DNA of 64,000 nucleotides from contig NC_059558.1 of NCBI RefSeq assembly GCF_905220415.1, positions 6,956,501 to 7,020,500 on the forward strand. The letters run 5' to 3'. The translations under genes and the position numbers were made by a program. Source of the stretch: Colias croceus (Eukaryota; Arthropoda; Insecta; Lepidoptera; Pieridae). Of this stretch, positions 47,901 to 55,918 are shown piece after piece; position 1 is the stretch's first letter; each line of letters starts with the position of its first letter. The notes under the pieces were generated by a model. The model was given only the letters and a program-made list of their open reading frames with translations, did not search any database and was not told the origin of the DNA.

Positions 47901-50900
47901 ATTTAAACTTTATTTCGTGAGACAAATATTATAAGTTTATTCGTTAGGCTAATTAGGAAACTCTGCCTAGTAAACGCGTAGGTCGGGTTTTGCTTCAGAC
48001 AAATTTAAAGTGTGATTCTGTGAGTGTTAGTAGATTATTGTATATCTATGTACTACTATATCATACTTTTTAACAATATTTTTCCTTATTTAAGAATAAC
48101 ACCAGTAAACAATCAATGGACTGTATTTTTTTTTCGAATTCTCATTCACAATAGTATATATTTCAAATTTACTAAGGCTATCTTCTATAAATAACTCATT
48201 GTTAAAGAATTGATAAAATCCGATCACGAGGCGGGACTCGAACCTGCGTCTTTCGGCTAAATGCAGAAACTAAACAGGAATCGAATTTTTTATATCCTTT
48301 TAAAATGTCTCATAATAACCATTTGAATGCTATAAAACTAAATATCAAATAACTCATAAACATAATACAAAAAAGCTTACCCAAATTGACTAGAACAGTG
48401 AGGAACTTGAGTACATTTCTCAAGCAGCCAGCTGCTGTTTCTGGCTCGCCAGATTCGTCGGCAACAGGTCTACATAAAATGTCTGCATCCTAATAAAATA
48501 ATAGTTTTAAATTCAGCATAGCTTGACTTTAAAAAGGTCTAACATATTTTTATTATTTCAATTAAAACTGAATTGTAATTCATTATTTAAAATAATTATG
48601 TACCCGCGTGTTTTAATAGCGAATTGACTATCAAAATCATTTATTAAATATTATAAAAGCGAAAGTAACTCTGTCTGTCTGTCTGTTACTCAATCACGCC
48701 TTAACTACTGAACCAATTTGCATGAAATTTGGTATAGTGATATTTTGATACCCGAGAAAGGACATAGGATAGGTTTTATGCCGGAAATCCCACGGCAACG
48801 GGAACTATGCGGGTTTCTCTTTGACTGCGCGGGCGATGCCGCGGGTAGAAAGCTAGTATTCGAATAAACTTAAAAAATTACCTTCAAAGCGTCACCCAGC
48901 GAGTTACTAAAATGTGGATATGTGAGCACATAATTCTTTAGATTGTCGTCAGAACACAGGTCGTGTATAAACGTGTACGCGTGCAGGAGTTGCGTTTCAT
49001 CTCGTTCTCTGAAAATAATGAAAAAAAAGGAGGTTTTGTATTTCTTTTTCGTAACATTTTGCCTACATTAATGACTAATAATAACGAAATTGAAAATATG
49101 TATACCTAATAATAATTCATAATACAATATATAAATCTCGTGTCACATTGTGAATCCTCAATGGACCACTTAACCGACTATAATACATTTGCACACCATG
49201 TGCAGTTCGATTCAACTTGAAAGATAGGATAGTTTAAATCTCAAATCGTTTTAGAGAAAGCGGGCGAAGCCGCGGGCGGTAAGCTAGTAATACAATATAA
49301 ATTAAAACTTGAATAAACTTCCCAGTATTCATATTCGTGAACTATTTCTTATACCACACTCATATCAAAACTCATACACCCACACACAACACTTAACACC
49401 AACACCAACACCAGAGGCGGCTCGTGACAAAATTGTATGGGTGTTCACTTGAAATAAAACAACGAATATACAATAGTGTTATCGGGATAATTTATTACAA
49501 AAAAAAAAAAATGAGCACCACATTTTATAAATATCTATTTAAACACTAATAATTACAAAGTACAGGCTAATTCAAAACGAATTCAATGGTTATCAATTAA
49601 AATCACCGAATTTGCATTCGCGAGCGTATCCAGAGCGTTTTTTTAACGTCGCGCGCAATAGCTGCTGTCATGCGATGCGGCAACGTTGCGTGAGAGCGGC
49701 GCTCCAAAAATGGCTATTATTCCATAGTAAATCTTCTGTTTCACGCGCCGGACTGTGGCGAAATTTTCTCTTTCACTCTTATTGGATTTCGTATTTAGAC
49801 AATGTACTGAATGTTGTTTCATAGGAGCGCAACCGAGAGCGCTCCGTAAGCTCCGTTACGCGCGTTATTTATGAAATGAACAAGAGTGTATGTAATGATG
49901 TATTTTACTTAGATTACAAAATAAAAGACAGATGGAGCGTTGCCGAACTAAACCGAATAATTTATCGTCATTTTCAATAAAGCTATGTGTGCTGTCATTT
50001 CACCGCTGCACTGTACGTACACGGTGCTTCTGTGTGCGTGTAATGTTGCCAGATATTGAAAAATTTCCCAAATTTTTCCCCGACTACGGAAAAAAGAGGG
50101 TTATGTTTTTCGAGTTTATGTATGTATGTATAATATTTCTTTGACACGCCCTGCAGTATAAACCGTTGGACCGATTTTGAGTGGTGAGGTTTCATTGCAA
50201 TGATCTGAATTATTATGTTAGTGGCGGTAGTGACGTAGGCTATATATTTCAGGATATATCGCCCATTTTTGCAAGTGACTACTATCAAGCTGATTTTCCG
50301 TTTGTAGCTTTATTTTGATGAGACACCGAATAATTTCGTGTACGAAACTCTCGATTGTGGTAGCTAACAGAGATAACAAGGATAAAAAATTTTGATTTGA
50401 TGGTTCTCAAATATTTATTACGCAATTTGTAGGACAATATGTCTGTTGAATTATATAAACATTAACTAAGTGAAAACAAAAAAATCAGCTTGTTAGTAAT
50501 CATTTATGATGACCTCGTTATCGATACACTTTGGAAAGGGGGACTCTTTGAACCAACCATAGATTTTGTAGGACAAATATTTTTTCGAATAATTTAGGTA
50601 ATTATCTTGAGATTGAACAAAAAAAAAATTCAGTTAGTAATAAATATTTGAGAACCATCAAATCAAAATTTTTTATCCTTGTTATCTCTGTTAGCTACCA
50701 CAATCGAGACTTTCGTACACGAAATTATTGGGCGTCTCATCAAAATAAAGCTACAAGCGTAAAATTAGCTTGATAGTAGTCACTTGCAAAAATGGGCGAT
50801 GTATCCTGAACTAATACATAAATGAGAAGTCAAGTTTTAATTTTTATTTAAATTCTTTTATTACATAAAGTACCTGCCTACTAAAGTTATATATGGACAA

Positions 50901-53900
50901 AATTATATGGACAAAATATAGTATTCAATTTTTTATTAAATAAATTACATAAATTTTTATTAAATAAATTACATAAATTAACTTCTCCCTACCATATGTT
51001 TGCTGACGACTTACAAATTTATACCCATTCGACGCTCGATGAACTACCAAATGCTGTTCATTCTATTAATAATGAACTGGCTAAAATTGTCATTTGGTGC
51101 GATCAATTCGGCCTTAAGATCAACCCCGCAAAAAGCCAGGTTATTGTAGTTGGTAGTCCTTACCAAATATCTGAGGTTGACTGGGGTATATTGCCTGCTG
51201 TACATATTAACGGTGTTATAATACCTTTTAGTAAGCATGTTAAAAACTTAGGTATTCACTTAGATCAAACTTTATCTTGGTCCCACCAGATTCAAGAACT
51301 TGGTCGGAAATTTTACGCCGCGTCTAGTTCTCTACGACGTCTGCGTAACTTCTTACCCATACCGACAAAAATTATGCTAGCACAGTCCCTACTCCTTCCC
51401 ATTATTGATTACGCTGATGCATGCTTTCCTGACTTAACGGTTGAGCAACTAGACAAACTTGAGCGACTTCAGAACTTCGGTATTCGGTTCGTATTTGGTC
51501 TCCGTAAATACGACCACGTCTCCTCTTTCCGCAAGAAACTCAAGTGGCTCCCAATTCGTCTTCGCCGGAATGTGCATTATTTGCTTCTCCTGTATCGTAT
51601 CCTTTTTGACCCCAAGACCCCCTCCTATCTCAAAATGAAATTTAACTTCCTGCATTGTGAAAGCTATTCTCTTCGTTCGGTCGATAGGCTTGTTCTGTCT
51701 ACTCCTTTTCATCGAACACATTTCTTTGGTAATTCCTTTACAGTCACTGCCATAAACCTCTGGAATGAACTGCCGATAAACATCAGACAAGCTCAATCCC
51801 TAACTTGTTTTAAAAATCTCGTCCGAAATCATTACTCAAATCTGGCTTTTGACTCGGTATAGCATATTTAGCTCATTATAATATGTATTATTATATGTAT
51901 GTATATTATTTCTCTAATGACTCCTTGTTCTTTGTCTTTTATTATTTTATATGTATTATTGTATATGTATTTATAATATGTATGTATATATATATATATA
52001 TATATTTTACATATGATATGTTTATTTTTTTATGTATGTTTTATTTTATAGTATTTAGTTTATAATCTTTATTAAATAATATTTTTATTATCTTTGTATA
52101 ACATTATTATTTATTTATCTTTGCGTATACTTTCTACCAACCTACCTCCTATTTCTAATTTATTATTTATCCTTCTATCAGTTGGTTGCCTGGAAGAGAT
52201 CACTCTTGAGTGATAAGGCCGCCTTCTGTGCTGTTTTTCTTTTAGAATAAGTTTTGTTTGTATTGTATGTATTTTGGCAGCACAATAAAGAGTATAAATA
52301 ACAAATAATAATAAATAAAGTTTCAATAATAATTAATAACTATAATAATTATATTATTTTTTATTTTTCATAATATATGAATACGAATAGCGGTAGTTTT
52401 TAATCGAGAATACGGGACATTTTATTTTCATCATATCCATCATGGAGTTCACATAAATTAAATCGCTAGCGAAAACGACTATGACGTTTTTAAGCTTTAT
52501 AAAAGTAACAAAATAATGTATTATGCTTATTAAAATAATCTAATAATTATCATGAACCTTTAGTGCACTATACAAATAATCACATTCACGATCGAAAAAT
52601 CCAACAGCATTACCCTGAAGATCTTTTAACCATTTTACCGTTTTACCAATAAAAATGGCAAATTCATTTTCAAAATACTGGCAACATACGTTGAAGTTTT
52701 GTATTCCTTCATATCTGTAAAATTATTATTCGTATTAAAGAAATAAATCAGCCAAATAATCTTCAGAAAACCTGTGAAACGATGTTTTACCTTTTTTTTT
52801 GTTTTCGGGAACAAATTTTACAGCGTTTTATTATCACAAGACGGCATTTTTTTACTAAAATTGCAAACCCTTTTTGACGTATTGCATGACACTATATGCG
52901 CTATAGCACTGGTGCAGCGACGTATTTGTTTTTGATTTCGTATTTTCTTTGACAAGGGCGACGGGCGGTTGTCATGCTCCATCTGTACTTTATTTTGTAA
53001 TCTAAGGTATTTTATTTGTAATGTGTAAAGGTACTTATTTTATTGATATTACTATTGGATTTTTATAGATTTTAAATAGTGATATTGATTATTAAATGAA
53101 TGAGCAGGTATAACTTTATTAGGTATAATTATTTATGGGAGTTCACTGAACCAGCGCTCCTTAGGACGAGCCGCCTCTGACCAACACTAAAAACCAACAC
53201 CAACACTTCACTCACACTACGGCCTTGGTGAAAGTGCGCATAGTGCAACACAGATAGCTGTGCACGTGCGCCGGCTGAGTGGCCGTGCCGCGAGTCGCAC
53301 TAGACAGGCACAGTAGTAACCGACACACTTCTACACCGCCGTAACCACCGTCCTGCAAGAAATATATTGTTATACATTTAGAAATTGAAGACTTTAACAG
53401 ATCTTAATCGTCATTTATTCATTACTAGCTATGCTCCGCGGTTTCAAACGCGTGGCTCAGCTCCTGTTGGTCTTAGCGTGATGATAGACTTCCTCGATAA
53501 ATAGGCTATCTAACACCGTAAGAATTTTTCAAATCGGACCAGTAGTTCCTGAGTGTAGTGTGTTCAACAAACTCTTCAGCTTTATAATACCAGTATAGAC
53601 ACATATTATAATACTGATGTTTTCAATACTTTACATCAACAAACACTTTGTTTTAATCATCCACATAAAGTATGCTTACAATATGATACAATTAAATTAA
53701 CACCATGTGTGTAAAGTAAAAAATATAACATAGAAAATAAAATAAAATAATGGAAAAATTTGATGCAACTCAATCTAGAGGATGCTATTTTTTATTGTTT
53801 TTAATTCATATCAATATTTAAATAGATTGTGTAATATATTAATCATAATAAAGATTGTATAAATTTATAAAGAATAGAAAAAATTCGATCACGAGGCGGG

Positions 53901-55918
53901 ACTCGAACCCGCATCCTTCGCGCCATTCCGGGGCGGATGCCTAACCAACTCAGCCACTCGTGACCCGCCTGAGTAATCAAATTTATAATATGGAACACGA
54001 CCTTTTCTTGAATTTAAAATTATTAATAAATTCAAGAAAAGGTCGTGTTCCATCGTTACAATATTGTATTCACTGAAAAGTGCTTCATATTGGTTGAGAT
54101 GGTTGTTAAATCATCTCAGTAGATGGCGCGCGGTGTGTCCCTTAAGACACATAAAACTGAAAGGATAGAATAAATTTGATTACTCAGGCGGGTCACGAGT
54201 GGCTGAGTTGGTTAGGCATCCGCCCCGGAATGGCGCGAAGGATGCGGGTTCGAGTCCCGCCTCGTGATCGAATTTTTTCTATTCTTTATAAATTTATATT
54301 TATAAAGCATTTGAATGCCATAAAAACCAAAAAATATAAAATAATAAAGATTGACTTATTTTGACTGATTTCTCACCTTCAAACTAATCAAGTGCACCAC
54401 AAACTCCTTAGTATCCACCGTTCTCATCAACGCGTATATCGCCGGCAAGTTCCCATAGCACACATTCACTAGTACAGTAAGTGATTTGTGACTGATCGTT
54501 CTGTGTTGAGGTTCCACCATCGGTTGTACTATCCAATTGGTTAGCGTCTTCATTAACTCTGACAGATATGACTCTTGCCAGCTTATTTTTATTCCGTATG
54601 AGATGTCCTGAGGATAATACAGGTAACTTATTAATCCATACTTAATACTTAATATACTTAATAATATTATAAATGCGAAAGTAACTCTGTCTGTCTGTCT
54701 GTTACTCAATCACTCCTTAACTACTGAACCAATTTGCATGAAATTTGGTATAGAGATATTTTGATACCCGAGAAAGGACATATGATAGGTTTTATCCCGG
54801 AAATCCCACGGGAATGGGAATTATGCGGGATTTACTTGGTGACCTCCTTGGTGTAATAATGAGGTTTGTATGACAAGTTAGGGTTAATTTACTGATGAAG
54901 AAAAATTAATAAGCAAAGAACATAAGGCAGAACAGCCAATTATTTTACCCATTTAGAAGTTGAGAAATTATAATTCTTTTATTTCATTTTATCATTAAAA
55001 AATTACTATAAACTAAATTAATTTGAATGAAAAAAAAATTAGAAATTTTCACAAACCTGCATCACAGACAGTAGTTTTATTTTCTTATCATTTGATATTG
55101 TGTCCGTCAGTAGACGAGACAGGATTGGCATAAATCTGAAATTTTATATGAAATTGATTACTAATAGCTCAACAACAAACAAACTCTTCAGCTTTAGTAT
55201 TATAGATTTAGAGTAAAGCTAAAATAAATTCTACAAAATAAAAAGTACCAAACTGAGCAAAACCAACAAAACTAACTATTCAAAAGTACTTGTCAAACTT
55301 TTCATGAATAAAAGTATCATCTCCATACTCACTTATAAGTATGTGTAAGAGCATGCCTCGCACTTGGTTCTATACAAGCCCTTGCTAACACTGCTACACC
55401 AGCCCAGTGCGGCCCTCGACCGTCGCACATCACCCTCCATAGTGAACTGAAGAACGCACACACTTCTGAACGCCCCGGCGAGAATATAGATAGGTCACAG
55501 GATGATGCTATTAGCTGAGGAATGTTTCATACTGTTTATACAAAAGTTTATAAAGTAATATTGTTACGAGGCTGTATTTTATTGCTCAAAATTATATCAA
55601 TACTTAATTTAATATATAAATTAGAAATAATTGTGCTGCGTGATATTTTATTTAGTTAACATGAAAAGGACTACGCATCGCTTCTTTTTTTTTCGTCCTA
55701 AACATTCAAAAGAAATTTAGATAAAACAACATTACGCGAATGTATTAGCGAGAAAGTCGAATAAAATAACTTACCCCTAAATATCTAGTCATCAAATTAA
55801 TCGCAGATTCGCTGTGAGTGGTCTCAAATTCGCGAGCTGCGGTCACAAACGCTTTCAAATGTCCAAATTTTGAGCTATCGGATGGATTTGTATTCCATCC
55901 CTCACCGTCGACTTCCAT
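32994..55918 (-). CDS. CIP2A: CIP2A homologue (inhibitor of PP2A family), 19 exons, 817 aa
   Basis: Exons in transcript order: 55918-55775, 55514-55333, 55135-55057, 54607-54377, 53352-53216, 49008-48882, 48489-48381, 47866-47750, 47585-47482, 43570-43454, 43024-42899, 42657-42550, 37517-37371, 36513-36418, 35786-35680, 35249-35102, 34600-34499, 34118-33987, 33134-32994. Phases agree at every junction and the total is 2454 nt. The ATG has A at -3 and G at +4. Residues 1 to about 550 are helical and armadillo-like; from about 577 to the end the sequence is a charged coiled coil (EDLHKQLEDAETTLRGYRAR). Match to vertebrate CIP2A rests on remembered local similarity: GLTSNNATRRKQIL to its ALTSDN stretch, ISDIATSSVMELYGYK to its ISDIMDVYEMK stretch, and the tail MVAKLMS. 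CIP2A binds PP2A B56 subunits and TopBP1 in mammals; the insect role is inferred. Human protein is 905 aa. Introns are loaded with transposons. Confidence 0.82.
33328..33405. repeat. Short inverted element GAAGTGAAACTTC...AAGTTTCACTTC
   Basis: GAAGTGAAACTTC near 33335 and AAGTTTCACTTC near 33385 form an inverted pair; CTGACACGTGAGCTAGGCAC follows. Member of the 42698 family. Confidence 0.55.
33631..33967. mobile_element. MITE with TIR TAGTGATGCAACGAATAC, 337 bp
   Basis: The left end TAGTGATGCAACGAATACG and the right end, GTATTCGTTGCATCACTA, are perfect complements over 18 bp. The interior is rich in ATTCGTATTCG. TIR sequence and size suggest a hAT-type MITE; no clear 8-bp duplication. It ends 20 bp from a CIP2A exon. 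Confidence 0.75.
34225..34360 (-). repeat. Interspersed repeat, family C
   Basis: AAAACTACGCAACGGATTTT, then AAGCGGGCGAAGCCGCGGGT. In a CIP2A intron. Confidence 0.65.
34868..35100. repeat. Tandem repeat of about 40 bp with (C)TAGATGGCGCT cores
   Basis: Six units: ATATGGCGCTGAAAC, CTAGATGGCGCTTAAAC, CTAGATGGCGCTAAAAC, CTAGATGGCGCTCAAAC, CTAGATGGCGCTAAAAC and CTAGATGACGCTGCAAC, each followed by an A/T-rich spacer and CTTCTCACT-like end. It touches the donor of the CIP2A exon at 35102. Confidence 0.9.
35379..35449 (-). tRNA. tRNA-Gly(GCC)
   Basis: The minus strand reads a complete 71-nt cloverleaf beginning GCATCGGTGGTTCAGTGG and closing with GGTTCGATTCC and CCGATGC plus discriminator A. The acceptor stem pairs 7/7, the T-stem is CCGGG/CCCGG, and the anticodon loop CTGCCAC presents GCC. 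A long T-run lies just downstream on the minus strand (A-run 35350-35374 on plus), a Pol III terminator. It sits in a CIP2A intron on the same strand as the host gene. Confidence 0.97.
35857..36020 (-). repeat. Structured 165-bp repeat, copy 2
   Basis: Reverse orientation: GACGTGTGTCACTCGGGGAC to GCTATGCAATAGCTTA. Nearly identical to copy 3. Confidence 0.85.
36195..36396 (-). repeat. Interspersed repeat, family B
   Basis: AAGCTGAAGAGTTTGTTTGT to TGAAACCGCGCGGAGCAGCT. It ends 22 bp before a CIP2A exon. Confidence 0.75.
36594..36790 (+). repeat. Interspersed repeat, family C
   Basis: CTAGCTTTCCGCCCGCGGCT, CTAAAACCTTCCCCTTGAAT and ACATAAGGACAGAG. Confidence 0.7.
36930..37245 (-). repeat. Two adjoining family D copies
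   Basis: GTTGGTAAGCGCATAACTTG to GGGGCGGACTGCTAGT (to about 37103), then a shorter copy ending GCCGTGGCGGACCGCTAGT (to 37245). Both reversed relative to 16302. Confidence 0.7.
37690..38032 (-). repeat. Family C copy followed by a family D copy
   Basis: CAAAGTCGCTTTCTCTGTCC to GAAGCCGCGGGCGGTAAGCT (about 37870), then GATTTCGATAATTCTTC to GAAGGTGGGGCGAAACG (38032). Confidence 0.65.
38365..41028 (-). CDS. LINE ORF2, endonuclease and reverse transcriptase, about 887 codons
   Basis: The frame is open from 41028 to the TAG at 38365. In order: APE-type endonuclease (IATWNINGL, SESHATK, GDWNAKHTYWGS, SSDHTPV), reverse transcriptase (PGFDLITPKHLK, SYRPISL, AFLDVQQAFDRVWH, GVPQGSVLGP, catalytic TYADDVAY), then a C-terminal region with KYLGFNLDRRLTW. 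In the family, ORF2 nicks the target and primes reverse transcription on it. All visible catalytic motifs are intact. Oddity: no ATG lies upstream of the endonuclease; the first in-frame ATG is at 40806, inside that domain, so translation must start at a non-ATG codon (GTG at 40950 would drop WNINGL), by coupling to the ORF1 stop, or the ATG was lost by mutation. Confidence 0.92.
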   Translation of the reverse strand: MTFIVPLRIATWNINGLSSNIQELEEVIHSNKLDIVLISESHATKTSSYRIKGFNIYFTPHPVSGKAHAGTAIIMRSNLKHSVLENYATQHIQATNIKLHDRAGDITLSAIYCPPKHTITPQMFDNYFCRLGNKFISGGDWNAKHTYWGSRISLPRGRSLKSCLDTHHLTPISTGEPTSWPADRNKSPDLLDFFVTKGVSHLYTSVESSLDGSSDHTPVILTLSTSVIHVEQTDALYNHKTDWQGFRSFLEENIKLNISMKTPEDVDNACESFTNLIQVSSWKNSPCITYPPLTASQSTVIKTKLLEKRRLRRIWQQSHHPTDKTAFNKSAKQLKQLLLDSANSNFRNTIERMSPQGKGDASLWKAIKTNKRPQEHLHPIKSSNSWARTDAEKAEAFANHLENVFKPNDGNDEPDVIDILSQDLQLCLPLKPASPKEIAREIRRLNSNKAPGFDLITPKHLKNLPRKCITFLASLFNAILRLSYFPKIWKISEIIMIHKPGKSPHEAASYRPISLTPVLSKLWEKIFVVRLMEHMDNCDLVPRHQFGFRKQHSTIEQMHRVHQEIRRCFEINQYCSAAFLDVQQAFDRVWHKGLLCKVKDNLPHSLFLIIQSYLEGRLFRVKQRDDRSSLRQIHAGVPQGSVLGPVLYKIFTADLPVASDVTVATYADDVAYLARDDIPIAASDKLQRLLDVTCEWMRKWRIRTSAQKSHHITFTLRRGNCPPVKFGDDVLTDSEHVKYLGFNLDRRLTWATHIKKKRDEINFKFRNLQWLMGRNSVLSVDNKLLIYNTVLKPIWTYGVPLWGTASKSNIMCIQRIQNHILRTIASAPWFTRNVEIHEYLNVPTVQAEIDKFKNRYADRLSRHPNPLAHELVKPSPMTKRLKRKDVF
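41016..42362 (-). CDS. LINE ORF1, gag-like zinc-knuckle protein, 448 aa
   Basis: The nucleic-acid-binding protein of the LINE. The N-terminal 125 residues are Ser/Pro/Asn-rich and low complexity. A central folded region (about 125-280) contains GHTFTPKEKKAYRIVIKKLH, typical of the insect PRE/C2HC gag domain. Three CCHC zinc knuckles follow: C287-C290-H295-C300, C306-C309-H313-C318, and C329-C332-H336-C343. The C-terminal 80 residues end in a coiled-coil-like stretch (QLLIKQSEKIDQLIQQIG). In the family this protein packages LINE RNA as a ribonucleoprotein. No stops or frameshifts. The first ATG was taken; a second at residue 5 is possible. It overlaps the open frame of ORF2 by 13 bases. Confidence 0.92.
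   Translation of the reverse strand: MGTKMSEPNPNSSTRTNQKNLTQQVFHPGLFNRPRSASLSDMSKPEMVPKTADTVEITVNQSNQKSPPPWQRVPNSYKRKRTSESPPNPTSVAVSNRFTSLPIDQPESENNNTSNLGKNKPPPIVLYGIEDVNELSKLIESVCDPKLFKIRIINKNLLRVLVECSNTYKNVISIIRAKGLIGHTFTPKEKKAYRIVIKKLHYSTPHKEIIDAIEATGNKVRGEIINARFGPDKSPSFTFFVNLEPNDNNKAVKDIEYIYHQRVTIEDPRKSTKIVQCYRCQQYGHSKNNCMRPYRCVKCGESHKTADCPKKDRNTPAKCALCSCDHPANYKGCQVYLEISSRKANRRYNTPREPTKEKIEIKPTQEHYRTTVIPPHSTKLRDNCSYSDVTANRHKIDDDLKNSKNEKNSQQSRIEQLLIKQSEKIDQLIQQIGTLLNLLTSIVSKSHS
42698..42852. repeat. Short element, GTGTGCCGAGTACACGTG ... AAGAAGTTTCACTTC
   Basis: GTGTGCCGAGTACACGTGTC, AGAAGTGAAACTTG and AAAGATACCAAAATCGTCGG to AAGAAGTTTCACTTC. Ends are inverted (GAAGTGAAACTT / AAGTTTCACTTC). 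It lies 46 bp from a CIP2A exon. Confidence 0.65.
43661..43833 (-). repeat. Structured 165-bp repeat, copy 3
   Basis: An A-run, then CGACGTGTGTCACTCGGGGA to GCTATGCAATAGCTTA; on minus it ends with a T-run. Confidence 0.85.
44090..46298. mobile_element. Nested DNA transposon, 2.2 kb, TA target duplication
   Basis: TIR CCCAGCCAACACA with its exact complement at the right end, flanked by TA on both sides. The other hAT copy (near 53050) retains the empty site with a single TA. Subterminal regions hold repeated GCTGAATA / TTCAGCTT motifs: near 44265, 44412, 44470 and 44587 on the left, and 46125, 46232 and 46275 on the right. No transposase recognised; family uncertain (TA suggests, but does not prove, Tc1/mariner-like). 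Confidence 0.88.
46601..47117. mobile_element. Nested MITE, about 517 bp
   Basis: TIRs of about 34 bp: TATAGTAGAGCCATTTTAAT and, at the right end in complement, TATAGTCGAGCCAATTTAAT, both continuing AGGCAACATTTGAC. The other hAT copy is uninterrupted here (GCGCGACGTTAAAAAAACGC in complement near 49645), proving the insertion. Confidence 0.82.
48223..48270 (-). repeat. Partial tRNA-like SINE head
   Basis: CGATCACGAGGCGGGACTCG matches the 3' half of the tRNA-like unit at 53889-53963, then diverges. Not a functional tRNA. Confidence 0.6.
48652..48858 (-). repeat. Interspersed repeat, family A
   Basis: GCGAAAGTAACTCTGTCTGT, ATTTGCATGAAATTTGGTAT to GATGCCGCGGGTAGAAAGCT. It ends about 20 bp from a CIP2A exon. 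Confidence 0.75.
49230..49292 (-). repeat. Repeat fragment, family C
   Basis: AAGCGGGCGAAGCCGCGGGC and GGTAAGCTAGT; short end fragment. Confidence 0.55.
50251..50807. mobile_element. Foldback element with 170-bp arms
   Basis: 50251-50420 and 50638-50807 are near-perfect complements (AGGATATATCGCCCATTTTT against AAAAATGGGCGATGTATCCT; GATTGTGGTAGCTAACAGAG against CTCTGTTAGCTACCACAATC). Loop about 217 bp. Noncoding. Confidence 0.85.
50985..52320 (+). mobile_element. 5'-truncated LINE with reverse-transcriptase C-terminal half
   Basis: Starts abruptly just before the RT catalytic motif and carries an intact 288-codon remainder, a 3' UTR with the GGAAGAGATCACTCTTGAGT / GATAAGGCCGCC hairpin, and a (ATAA)n-like tail. 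A typical incomplete LINE insertion. Confidence 0.85.
50996..51862 (+). pseudogene. Reverse transcriptase fragment (CR1/Jockey-like LINE ORF2 end), 288 codons
   Basis: Begins at the catalytic box, MFADDLQIYTHS, followed by KINPAKSQVIVVG, VKNLGIHLDQTLSW and the LINE C-terminal region (IIDYADACF, KLKWLPIRLRRNVH, INLWNELP, FKNLVRNHYSN). The endonuclease and the first RT boxes are missing, so it cannot act alone. The frame is unbroken, implying a young or slowly decaying copy. LINE clade judged from motif style only. Confidence 0.88.
52546..52718 (-). other. Exon-like segment inside the nested transposon (57 codons to a stop)
   Basis: On minus, TTTTACAG|ATATGAAGG looks like a 3' splice site. The following frame (RYEGIQNFNVCCQYFENEF, then KTVKWLKDLQGNAVGFFD) runs to TAG. 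Composition looks like real protein. It could be the last exon of this element's own transposase or a captured host exon. No family recognised. Confidence 0.35.
53425..53600 (+). repeat. Interspersed repeat, family B
   Basis: CTAGCTATGCTCCGCGGTTTC, GTTGGTCTTAGCGTGATGAT and CAACAAACTCTTCAG. Confidence 0.7.
53889..53963 (-). repeat. tRNA-like unit, left copy
   Basis: Mirror copy of 54193-54267. 75 nt, with A and B boxes intact. The T-run follows it on minus. Confidence 0.7.
54193..54267 (+). repeat. tRNA-like unit (SINE head), right copy
   Basis: A 7-bp acceptor stem (TCACGAG/CTCGTGA), an A box TGGCTGAGTTGG and B box GGTTCGAGTCC that match consensus, and a T-stem GCGGG/CCCGC. A six-T run lies at 54273-54278. 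The anticodon arm is abnormal: four pairs at best, loop CCGGAAT without T33. A tail to about 54342 is shared with 31163-31233, so this is a SINE head rather than a working tRNA. Confidence 0.7.
54655..54850 (-). repeat. Interspersed repeat, family A (truncated end)
   Basis: GCGAAAGTAACTCTGTCTGT, TTTATCCCGGAAATCCCACG; the GGCTTCGCCC end is lost. Confidence 0.65.

Larger units (their letters stand above)
49908..53006. mobile_element. Nested DNA transposon, 3.1 kb, 8-bp target duplication
   Basis: TIR CTTAGATTACAAAATAAA on both ends (right end in complement, one indel further in), flanked by GTATTTTA at 49900-49907 and 53007-53014. The empty site is preserved in transposon 1 (complement, near 46340). 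Holds a foldback, a truncated LINE and an exon-like segment. Confidence 0.88.
49412..53179 (+). mobile_element. hAT-like transposon 2, 3.8 kb, 8-bp target duplication
   Basis: Ends are CAGAGGCGGCTCGTGAC and, complemented from the right, CAGAGGCGGCTCGTCC. ACCAACAC is duplicated at 49404-49411 and 53180-53187. The outer about 500 bp on the left and 170 bp on the right match transposon 1 in inverse orientation. The interior is replaced by another 3.1-kb element. In CIP2A intron 5, ending 36 bp from an exon. Confidence 0.9.
53858..54298. repeat. Perfect 129-bp inverted repeat carrying two tRNA-like units
   Basis: Arms 53858-53986 and 54170-54298 are identical complements over 129 bp, separated by 183 bp. 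Inside the spacer is another palindrome, TGGAACACGACCTTTTCTTG (from 53991) against CAAGAAAAGGTCGTGTTCCA (to 54052), 25-bp arms. Confidence 0.95.

Noticed and set aside
51449..51796. Minus ORF of 115 codons
   Set aside because: Antisense shadow of the reverse-transcriptase fragment.
53889..54267. A functional tRNA gene pair
   Set aside because: Anticodon stem is defective, T33 is absent, and the unit has a SINE-type tail shared with 31163-31233.
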